NCBI GenBank assembly: GCA_019649035.1
Contig: BMAT01000580.1
Span: forward strand, 8,397-41,085
DNA length: 32,689 nucleotides
Direction of reading: 5' to 3'
Source: Elysia marginata
Lineage: Eukaryota > Mollusca > Gastropoda > Plakobranchidae
Below the pieces are notes generated by a model. It searched no databases, had not been told where the DNA came from, and worked only from the letters and a program-made list of their open reading frames with translations. The position numbers and the translations under genes are program-made. How positions within the stretch are numbered: position 1 is the first letter of the stretch; each line of letters opens with the position of its first letter. This document shows, in pieces, positions 13,101-25,100 of this stretch.

Positions 13101-16100
13101 ACAAAAAAAATTATCTTTAAAAATTAGTATTGTTGTCAATAATAGCAAGAAATAACTCGGAAGTTATCTTGAAAACATGTTTATGAGTAAAAAAAAACAA
13201 GGAAAACAATATAATAAAGGAAAATTTTTTTATAGTTATGCTTGTTCCATACTCTTAAAACAAACGAAAAAAAGATAGAAAATGATGGTATGTGTTGGGC
13301 TCAGAATATAATTTCTTTTAACCTGAAGACTTAAATAACTGGTTTACAAACTTCAATTATAAAAACATAAGATTAATCTGGCGGCATTAAAAAAAAAAAA
13401 AAAACAGCTGAAGTCCCACAATATAATTTAAAGCCCAAGGCAAGAAAGTCTATGATTACCTTTTTCAGCTTTGATAGAATAATCTTATTGAAAATTTACT
13501 TGAGAGAAAGTTAAATGCAATTCTATTTTCAGACCATAGCTTAAAGACACACACAAAAAGTGATTAAAAAAGGGACATTTTACCTGAATATCTTGTAGAT
13601 ACTATTGAAAGCCATTGCGGCTCCAAATCTTTTTGCAGAGCTGGGATGAAGGGCATAGCTCTTTATTCTTTTGAAAACAGATTTGGCGTTGATAGGGTTC
13701 TTCTCTGCATCCTGGCAAGAAACAGGATAGGGAGAGATTCCTTACTGGTTGTATTGGATCATATTGCACTGACATAATAGGAAAGTAGAGCTAAAACATT
13801 AAGACTTGTAGACAGATCTTTGGTCATGGTCTCATTGGAAGTCAGTCAAAGAAGTTAAAAAAAATCAGAAAATTGGAATTTAAAATAAAAATAATACTCT
13901 AAACTTTACCCCCCACTGTCCTCAGCCAGTAATCATGTTACCATTTAAAACAGAAACATATCAAGAACAGCTAAGATTAGCCTACCTCCTTTCCTGAGCT
14001 GCTCAGTTAAGAGTACCAAGAATTTGCGTATACATGGAAAATAAAATTGGTCCTAAGACAAATCCCTGGGGGACACCGTACTTCATAAGGGTTGGGACAG
14101 ATCTTGTATTTTCAATTACAACTGACTCGTGCCAGTTGAAATATATGACTTAAACCAGCGCAAAGCAGTTTGCGATATGCCACAAGTTATCTTATGTGTC
14201 TTTAAAAGTATGTGGTGGTCGATAATATCAAATGCCGCTGAGAGGTCAAGCAAAGCAAGACAAGTACAGATACCAGATTCTCATCAGCGGAATTTGAAAG
14301 GTCAGTTGTCACTTTGAGCAATGTGGTCTCTGTGCTGTGAAGTGCTTCATAAGACGACTGAAGTTCTCCAACTAAATAAATTTTTTCTAAGATTCTCCAT
14401 TAGTTTCTTTAAAAGAATCTTCTCAAGGATATTTCTAAGAAAAAGCAAGTTGAATATGGGTATACACTTCTTATTAAGCTTCATATTCAAATTATTCTTC
14501 TTTCAGAGTGGCTTAATATGTGATTCTTTGAAGTGTCTGGTGACACAATTAGGCTGGAGTGAGTAATTAATGAGCAGGGTAATTTGGGGAAGAAAAAATA
14601 TAAAAACATTGAAAAAAAACATGATGGCAGTGATTCAAGAGGACATAAATTTTTAGGTGAACTGAGAATGATTATCCTAACCCTTATTTCATTGACTAAT
14701 TTAAACTGAGACAAGACTTGACCAGTAAATTCTTTGCTAGGTGAAGATTCTGGAACATTTTAAGGCATTGGTTCTATTTAATGGCATCAATCTTATGTAC
14801 AAAGAACAATATAAATATATTGCAAAGTTTGTCAAATGATACACAATCGAGGAGGGCAGCTCTTTTTCTCTTTGCCAAGTCACTGAGTTGTCAAAAGTTT
14901 GTCAAAAGGTCTTTATTGGAGGCACTGCTCAGCACTTTTTAACTTCAATATTGTCTCTTTCCTGCCATGATGATGCTCTTGAGGATCTTCCCATAGTGAA
15001 TGTAAACGTCTCTATGTACATGGGTTCCAAACTTCCTCCACTGTTGCTCTGCCTGGTGCTATTTCCTCTTGGCTTCCTTTACTATGGGTGAGCCACAGTG
15101 CTGTTCTACAAAGATTTACTGTAATGTGTTTCTCTGGAGCATGTTTTTTTTTTAATGTTCTTGACGTTGTCTGTTTCAGTTTTAGATGTTATGTGTTACA
15201 CTTTTTTTAAAGTAAAAAATCAACGTCTGATTTTAAGATGTCTATGTAAATAGATTTCAAATTTCTCAAAACCAAAAAACTGGTTGACTAAGATCTCTTA
15301 CTTTATCCATCTTTCGAGTAAATGAATGTTTTCCTAAAGCATTTGATTGTTACCTTTTTGGAGATCTGCTTCAGTGACCACTCAAGGAACTCTCTCAGGC
15401 AGCCAGCACTGAAATCTCGGAGCGCAGTATTCTCCCCCTGAATCAAACTATCCTGTATTTTAATAGCAAAGCAATAGAAAGAGCAGAGAAATAAATATTT
15501 GTTAAGTGTGGTATGAATGAATGCCCTAAAGTTAAAAAATGAAAATGGAAATTGCTTCTTCCATAACTAAGTTTCCTTGAAGTGACATTCAAATCGAAGC
15601 TAGAATAAGATTCTAAAAAAACCAAACCACCTTATATATATATTTATATAGAAAAAATATGTATCATACAGGTATAATGGACTTAGGGGTGAGCAGTGGC
15701 GCAATCGGTAGGGCGGTTGACCGCTATCTGAGAGGTCCCGAGTGCGATCCCCAGTCCGGGCTAAATTTTACTTGCTCCCCTGTGCCCACCCAGCACTTGA
15801 TGGTCAGCTAGGTCTCTTAAGACTCGGCGAAAGTAAAGGCGGCGAGGAAAGCAATGGCAAACTACCTCACTATGCCGTGTGCCTAGAAAAACAAGGACCC
15901 TGCTCCTTGTTCCCCTATGCTCGTGTCGAGTGTGGGACTACCTTTTACCTTTACCTTATAATGGACTTATTTTAAAAGGCCAGAGTGACAGTTGGAGAAT
16001 CTGAAGAAACAATTGATTTATACCTAAAATACATTACAAGGATGGGAAAAATAATGTGCTAGTCTAAAAACAAAGGCTTAAATCAACTTGAATCCAAATA

Positions 16101-19100
16101 TCGCATAACGCAACAATGCTACAGATCTCAGATTTAACAGGATCTCTTTATACCTGCTTTTAAATTAATATCCAAATCTACTGTCTACTTTCATTTATTG
16201 CAATTTTGATTTCAACAACAAAGTATTTTAGAAAAATGATATTCAACATCTCAAAATGTATCAAAGTTTTGACATATTTAATCAATTCTTCCTTACAAAG
16301 ATGCAGTCCAGAAGAGCCATTGTCTCAGGACTTTCAGCCATCTTGCTGTTGGTGAACCAGTGGATGAGCTGCAGTATTAGTGGCTGAAACAGGTCTTTAC
16401 ATACCTAAAACAGATGCATCAGATATGGCCCAAGTTATGTTAACTGCGACTTTAATACCTACATATTCAAACAGACCTGCCACTCCTCAAAATGGAAAAT
16501 CAGTATGATTGAGCTAAAAAATCAGTATTCAGAGTTTAAAAATATGTATCACCATGTACCGGTACTCACAAACTCTGGCACAATGTCAATAAAAGCACTA
16601 GCACATCAATTTTAATGTAGACTATCGCAATTTAAATTGTTTAAAAAAAGAAAGAAACGAAGTAACTTCAAAATCTACCAAGCTCCATTTCATTATACAG
16701 TAGGCCCAGTATTTTGGTACAAGTACTAATAACATAATTTTCAGATTACTTTTTACAAAATGACAAAAATTGGGAAATTAACTCTTTGAAGTTTGGTTCA
16801 TTGGGTGGTAGTTGCCAAGCAGTAAAATATCAGTATTTTATAGCAAAAATCAGAAAATCAGGATTTTCTAATATTGGGCTGAAAAAAATCAGTATAATAA
16901 TGATTTAATCTGTATGCATGGCAGGTCTGCATATAGCACTAAGCATATTTTCGCTTTTTTTCCCTCTCCAATGCTAGACAGATTGAAACCTAGATATGAT
17001 GCCATATTTAACTGCATTGCAACACAGTACAGCACTTGAATAAAAAATGGCTATAAAGGACGAGGCCTCATTTTGTTCTGACCCTCTGTTTAATTTTTTA
17101 AACACTAAATTAAAAAATAAAAACACAGCAAGTGGAAAAAATATTATTTGTCAACCTTGACGGGACAAATGCTTGGTCGTAAAAAATAATTACTAATTTC
17201 CGCTTATTCATTGGAATTCTTTAGATTAAATGGGACCTGCTTTTGCCAGTGTATTGGGCCTACGCTTTGGCCTTGCCAAAATAGACTTCACATGAATAGT
17301 CAGCCTGTTCTCTAAATGAAACAGGTCTTTACATACCTGAAAAAAAAATAAATGTTTGTACATAACATTGATGCTTTAACAAGTTTTTACATCTTGAAAC
17401 AGATATGCGTACACATATAACATGTTGCTCTGACTGAAAAAGATCTCATTAAACATGCATCAATTCTATGTATATTCATAAAATTTATGCCTTTACTTTA
17501 ATAGATGTCAGTAATTTGGTTAATTCAATGCATGAGCAAGGCAAAAAGATTAACAGTACAAAAATTGAAAGAAAAAAAATGAAGCTTTAGCGAACTTTCA
17601 TATCCACCCATATCTTTTCTGGCAACGATACCTGTTCCACATCACAAGCAAGACTTAGCAGTGGTGGGAAGAGCCGTCGATACAGTTGCTCCATAGGTCT
17701 GACCTGCTGTGTTTGACCAGGCATGTGTGCACCACGTCCAAGAGAGTATAGCACAAGAGAGTGAAGCAGCTCACAGGCAGCAACCTTGGTTTTTCGGTCA
17801 CTCGACTGCTGGGCCAATTTTACCACATGGGGCAGGAACTGGTCTGAAATAAATTGAAGAGGGAGTGCCAGAGGAAAGGGAACAAAAAGATCACTGGCCA
17901 GACATTAAGGAAATTACTGTTTGAAATTTCCTGTTTGTTTGTGTCTAATTGTCAGAAATGCAAAGTCTAGAAAATTTTGCCTGGACTTTCTCCTCTCCAT
18001 CCCTCTCACCCACATACACACACACTTTTTCCCCATAATTTTTATTAGTAACAAGTAACTGCAAAAATTCCAGATTCTAAGAAACGATCTCTGATGAGAT
18101 ACATCTTTTTTAAAAAGGGAGGAGTTATTGTTCAAGAAACTGTAAAAAAAAGTTTTAACTTTTAAAAAGGACCTACCAAAGTAAATGACAGGCTTCATGT
18201 CAAAGAATGGAATATCAAAGCGTAGATGTTGGTAAGTGTCCCATGCGATCGCCTCATTACTCATGTCTTCCTCTGTGTTTGCCAATAACTCCTGGTTAAT
18301 CTCTCCTCCCAAACCTCCAAGGTAAAGCAAGATGCGCTGTTTCACCTGGTTCAGTTGACTGTTTGAGCTCTTTGGAAATAAAAAACAGCAAAAGAATACA
18401 CAAACTACAAAATTGTATTATATAAGCATTGTGTAAATACTATTAATCTTTAGTAAAGATTTATAGCTTAAGAAAAAAAAAACATTTTCGATTGCTTGTT
18501 AAATTGTTTTTATCTAAGAATAGTTATAGCCTATTGTAAAACTTTCATGTCATCAGAAGGGGGAGTCCACACAATAAAACTAAGCACTTACAAAGATTCT
18601 AAACAAAAGCAAATTTTACAAAGACATTTCTCACACAGCTCCTTGAATGAAGCAGTTGACTTTCAAACATGGAAATCATTTCATCTCAACAAATTTAAAT
18701 GTTGTGATGAACAAAAAAAAATGAATGTTTTGCAACTTGGCTGTTTTCCACAATATATTTCATGTCTATTTACTAAAGGAAGTCATAGATGAACCTTTAA
18801 AAACTTGATAATTTCTAAAACTCAAAAATTGCTAGCATTGTGGCAGCCTTCAAAATTTAATAAGACTAATTCACAAGCAGATTTTTTATCCAAGCCTACT
18901 TTTCCATCTGCATCTTTAGGTACACGGACAAGCCTGACTGGAGCTTTTGACCGCTTGGCTGAACTTTTTGATTTAATTGTAACTGTGAAATCAGCACTTG
19001 CATCTTCTGAGCCTGAAATGTTACAAAAATTTTAAAGCTTGGTACACATAAAGTAAAAACAGAAAATACAATATGTAAAAACAGGTCACGTGAAACTTTT

Positions 19101-22100
19101 TAATAATATATTTTCCAATTAAGTGATTTGAAAGCATGAACTTTATAAAGTAGCTGCATATAGTTATATAGCCTACTTGCTTTTTTTAAAATGTGGTACA
19201 TAAATTTATCTATAAGGATAAATTTTTGCAGAAGTTATAAGGTAGAAACCTATTTTGGTTATTGCAAAGATTATAACACTTGAGTTTCAAGTGGAAAACA
19301 TCTGAAAGGCCCCTGAAGTACACAATAAAGTTTCACAAAAAGATATTTTAACTACCACAGTAAAACATGAATTTATCTCTTCACTCTTGAGCACTATTAG
19401 GCATAAACATCTAGCTGATATCTGTGGTCTATAGTTTTCTGTCTCTCACCTCTGGAATCTGTCCTCAGGTAAGCATCTAGAAACGGAAGAATATCTTTGT
19501 AATATGGAGCCAGTACAGAGTGAGGTAGAAGACGTGACCACTGTTCTAGTGCTTCCAGACCAACCATGGCTAGCGGAAGGTAACTCAATCCAATTGTGAA
19601 AGTTGTCTGCAAATCATAGAGGTTTTTTTGGCTTAGTGTGACAACTCATGCTCATCCTACAATATAAAAACAAAGGTCAATGAAGACAATGGTTACTCGT
19701 GACAAATACTGTCAAAACTTTAAATTGTTTGGCCAGTTATTTTTCATATCTACCAAAACTTAACTAAAACACCTAAGACTGAAACAAAATTATCTCTTAG
19801 AAGACACAAAAGTCAGCTAGTTTCTGGTTCACAGCTAGTGTTTAATTTAATCAAGAAAGAGCTCCAAAATTGAAAGTCAATGCCAAGACAAAGCAACCAT
19901 AGTTTTCAGGAATAAAAGTTGCCTTAAAAGGACTTACTAATAAAGGCCCTCCACAAAGACACTCACATAAGTGCTTTCAAATTTTTAAAAGAAATTGATA
20001 AATGATATGGGTACAAAACTATGTTGACCCTACAGGATCAGTGTTAACAGGTAAAATATTATCCAAAGTAACAAAATGACCTATGAAATGATACTTTACA
20101 TTATCTTGAAAGTGAAACCATCAAATTATTCTTAAATTGCTCTTTTCACTTCTGCTTTCATGTTTAATGATTTTCCCACACAAACACAGACACTATATCT
20201 TATACCTGAATAGCTGGCACTATGTCTGCCATGGAGGTCACAATTATCTCCCTTGGAAGAGCTAGAATCAGGGCAAGACAGGAAGCCAGAAGATCATCTT
20301 TATACTGCTTGATCCTCACTAAAACCTGAACAGAGAAAATGAGTTGGTCCTGTTACAACTACTCATCATTCATAGAATGTTACAACTTTTTGTCAAAATA
20401 AGAAATAAACATTTTATTTTCAATACATTATTTTATCAGCAAAGAATTGTGTACAATCTTAGGAGATATTTTACAGCCATTTTTATGGTTATAGCATAAA
20501 AAACCCATCTGAACCAACAAAAAAAAAGAAGGCGAGATAAATGATCACCTCTTTTGAAAATTTCTTGACTAGCAGGTATGTTCCTCTTGCTTCTTTGTTT
20601 TCATTCCAATTTTCATCATCAACTTCCATAGAGTCTAGGCTTGGCAACTGTTTCTCAAGACCCTGTGTTCAAAGAGAACAAAACAAAGCTAATATCAGAA
20701 ATCAACTCAGTAGTTATGCTTATGCGCATAGGAAACATCTCAGTGGCTGATAGTCAAAAGAATTATAGATGCTGGCCCTAACTCTAACTAACTGATCCTC
20801 ACCCCCATTTTTTCCAAACAAAATGTCTCTTTTTCTTGCTGACTGCTGTTTTGTTACAAGTTTTGCCAATACCCACCATTTCAAAAGGTGAAAGCCTCTC
20901 AGATTTCAAATTATCTGAAAGAGATTGGATTATATAGTAAAATCTGAAGCAAATGTATAGAAAACTTATAAAACTTGTAAATAGTGTATAAGATTTTTAA
21001 AACTTGATTTTAATATACGAGATAGGTTGGCAAGTTTACAGGGTTCAAGTAAACTAAGTAAGAGAATGTAAGCCCTGAGATCATCACTAATGATGGACTA
21101 GGTTTGTGAAAATTTCAATCAATCAATCCATCAATCAATTTCCCAATATCCATAATCTCTCATTATCATTATTCTTATCAACATGATCACCATCACAACA
21201 TAATTGCTGTTCCCGCTTATTTCTGTGTCCTTTCTGTTTCTTTAGCGTTTCCTACACTCACTGCTGATGCAAGTGTTCAAATTTTAAAACCCATCATTTT
21301 CTTGTATCATAAATAAACAAGTTCATCTCTAGAGAGGTAATTTAACCATTGTCTGTCAAAAAAAGATTCTCCTGTTTTATAGTCCATCATATTAGTTAAT
21401 TAATGAACTCTGACCGTAAAATAGTCCAGCTTGTTTGCCACAGTCATGGTCACTGACAGCAACTTGTAGAAGCCACTGACCAGAGGATGTCTGCATGCAA
21501 GGAAAGAGTTTACCAACAAAAAGCTGTAAAAGTATTTTATTTTTTTCTCTAAATTTAAATTTGTTTCTATAATATTTCTTAACTTTGTATAAAATGCATA
21601 TTGAATAGAATTATGAATATTCGAAATTCTCCTCCTCAAAATATAAATCAACAGTAGATTGTGCATGATTGACTTATCAATATTCTGGTTCACTTATAAA
21701 ACTTTAAGTATGTATGCCTTGAGAATGAGGAAGACCTTTAAGATATAAAAGAGAAAACAGAGGGCCATGCAAAAATTTTTTTTCATTATTGCTACCAAGC
21801 CTTAAAGGGTTTGATGAAGGAAATTTTAATTAACCCTATCAAGTCAAAGTCCTAGTTTTCTGGGATAGCCTCTCTGTTATTCCGCTTGTTGAGATTCCAG
21901 TATACAGAGATGCTATGCCTTAGTCATAGCTACAAATAGGTCAGGAGGCCAGGTAATATGGAAAAACAGACCCTGGAACTCTGATGTGACAAGTTGAAGA
22001 AAAATATCATTGAAAATAGATTTGATTTCATTTTGAATCACCAAATTTTTATTATCTGTCATTTATCTTGGAAAATTACTCGACCTGCCACTCTTAAAAA

Positions 22101-25100
22101 TGGAATATCAGTATGATTGAGCTAAAAAAATCAGTATTCAGGGTAAAAAATCTGTATTGTCGTTATAACTATATAACCACTTACCAGCACACTCAAAGTC
22201 AGGTATGTTTTTAGTAAAAGCACTAGCAACTCAACTTGAATGCGGCCATGACGGTTCAAATTTTCAAAAAAATGTATAGCAGTTCAAGAACTACCATGCG
22301 TCATGCAATACAGTAGGCCTACTGCAAATATTGTGGTATATGTACCAACACCATAATTTTCAGATTACTAAAAAAATAACACAAAAATAGGAAATTAACG
22401 CTCTATAGTTTGGCCCACTGAGAGGTATTTGCCAAGCAGCAAAAAAAAACCAGTATGCTGCCATAAAATCAGTATTTTCTAATAATTTGGCAAAAAAATC
22501 TGTATAATACTGATTTCATCTGTATGAATGGCAGGTCTAATTACATCACTAAAGATGTAAATGCCTTGTTAAAATTTCAAATTATGACTTACTTTAACTT
22601 TTTGCATGGCATATTGTTTCACTATCATGACCAATGTGGGAGCTATAAAAGCTAAGTGAATAACAAGCAACAGGAAAAATTATTCCAATTACTATCAGAA
22701 TGACAACTAAAAGAATCAATGCTTTGCTGTCACTATCATCAACAATTCTCATAAACATAAATTGCAAAAAATTAACAAAGAAATCAATTATTTAATATTT
22801 TAAACCCAAAAGATTTATTGCTTTTTTTTTTTGTGGTTTTTTTTCAGCTTTCCATCTAAGATTCTTGTTAGGCAGACATATCCTAGACATTTGGCCTCAC
22901 CTTGTGGACATGATAATGAGGGTATGAGTAAATGTAAACACCCAACACCGGAAGAAACGCCACTGGACTGAAAGAAACAGATCTCTGTAACAAAAAAAAA
23001 TAAGAAAAACAAATAATGAGACATAACTGGGCTTTCCTTTCTGGTGACAGACATTTGGCTTTTCAGATTAGGAGGCCAAGGTAAAGAGTTTTTGCTTGGC
23101 CAGATTGATATTTGTTCGCCCAGCTCAGGGATTAAACAATACAATTTATGTTAGCAATTTAAAATCCAGTCTAAGTGTTGCCCTGTCTCTTACAACTGCT
23201 CTAATGGAATTCAGAAGACCTGCCCATTAATAAATGAGTGAATTTCCCATATCAAAGGACGCTTAGATTGAACAAACCAAGAGATTGGACACAAGGAAGA
23301 ATTTAGTATGGCTACCCTGGCATGAAAACTTGAATCTTTGAGGGAAAATATAAATTTTAAAAGCAAATGCTTTGAGTCTTCAGAATTATATTTGGAGTGA
23401 AGAGTTTTCAGAAATGTTTTAGCGTGAGAAAAAACAACTCAACCTCTTTTATGAAGTTGTGAATATTACAAGTGAGGCAAAATCACTATGATTAGGATGA
23501 AAATGAAGAAAAAGCAAAATAACAGCAATACACCTATCATTACAAGCCAACATTTATCCTATTAATTATGAATTTTTTCCTATGGTTTGTTAACATTATT
23601 TTCAAAGAGTAATTGTTCCACTCCTCCGAATTGTTTTGTTTTCTGGATATTCTTTGTAACTTAATGGTGATTTGCATTTTTTTTTAAACGCTAGCTGTAG
23701 AAAATATTTCTTCTATAAAATGAACAATTTGTCTCTCACGATTAAGCAGTGAAAGCCAAGAAGCCATGTCTTGCAACAAGTGCAAACGAGACGGAAATTC
23801 TAATTTGTGGAAACGCCTTTTAAAAGTAGATGTATTTCTCTTTTTGCCTGTACTTCAAATCAAAAGAATTAATATATCTCACTACAAAATTGGAAAGTCA
23901 CAAAAATATGTTGTTCCAAACATCGATGACTTGTAATGTGAAATTTGTGTCATTTGACTCATTGCCACTAACTTTATTGCTAAGCATATTAGATTGAGAC
24001 TCACTTGCAAAAGTCCACAAGATTGATGAAAACTTGGAAGTCTTTGGGCCTTTTGGCAATCACTCCTGACGTAGGATCTGCTGACACTGACTGGTCGTCT
24101 TCCTCAATCTCCATGCCAGAATCCTTAGAGAATTTCACAGCACTATATTGTTATAGAAATCTGCAGACTAGATCAAGACAAGTAGACAAAAGGACAAAGG
24201 GAGAAATAGAGATTAAAAGATAGGGGGATATAGTGTGAGAGAGGGTGTTAAGAAAAAGGGAGAGGAAAATGAATAGAGAAAGAGAGAAGGCAGATGGCGG
24301 AAAGGGATAGAGATAAAGAAAATGTAGAGGGAGAAAAGGAGGGAAGAGAAAGAGAATGGGAGAAGAGCTCATAAATTCTTGTGTTTGACAAAATGGAGGA
24401 GCGAGGGAGAAATAGAGAGGTAGAATGGAGAGACCTGCAGACAGAGAGGGATAAACAATTCATTAGAGAAATACCTCAGCAATAATTATATAGAATGTTA
24501 AATAGTTTTTAAAAACCTGTTTACATTTTGGTCTGCCACAGAAGCCTCAAGATCCAGTTTATTCAATATTTTGAGCACAGCGGCCATGAGCTGATTGTAC
24601 AGAGCTTCAGTTAGTCTGATCCGATCGGCTATGGTAAAGTCATCAGCCGCCAAATCCTATAAATTAGAATATAAACAGCAGAAAATTAGAAATTGCCATT
24701 CAGTACTACAAGCCTATGGGCTAATATGACAATCAGATATAATGGTGAAGAAGTCAGATTAAATATATGAATCTCATATATCAGGGACATATGTTAGATT
24801 CTCAGAACAACTGAAGGGTTTCATGACAAAATGCCTTAAAGCCGTTATAGAAAATGTTTAGATTTTCTGTGAAACAACCTATTTTCATATTCTGTTTCAG
24901 ACAGAGATATTGTTTTTTTTTCTACTAATACATTCATATAATTAAGGGTAAAAGCCAATATTGTAAAATTTACTTAAAGAGACAAAGAATAGAAAATCCA
25001 CATCATTTGTAATTTTTCTCAACTTTTTCAGAACAGATTATAATGCGCTTTGTCTTAAACAAAAAAAAAAAGAGTTTTGTTGATTTATCATTATGCTATC

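Larger units (their letters stand above)
17844..20205. other. PRKDC introns among exons k to o
   Basis: Introns 17844-18176, 18370-18899, 19013-19449 and 19607-20205 show AT-rich sequence without recognisable genes or repeats. The open frame at 18496-18792 (+) is intronic and has no family motif. Confidence 0.5.

Noticed and set aside
18496..18792. 98-codon plus-strand open frame
   Set aside because: Intronic, antisense to PRKDC, no recognisable motif.
22901..22967. Shorter version of exon h using the nearer CAG acceptor
   Set aside because: It breaks the frame with both neighbours; the acceptor at 22985-22986 restores 16 aligned residues with no gap.
22815..23144. 109-codon minus-strand frame
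   Set aside because: It overlaps the PRKDC exon at 22901-22984 in a different frame and runs into intron; the conserved frame is another one.
24151..24463. Leu/Ser/Phe-rich minus-strand frames
   Set aside because: Explained by the CT-rich strand of the polypurine tract.
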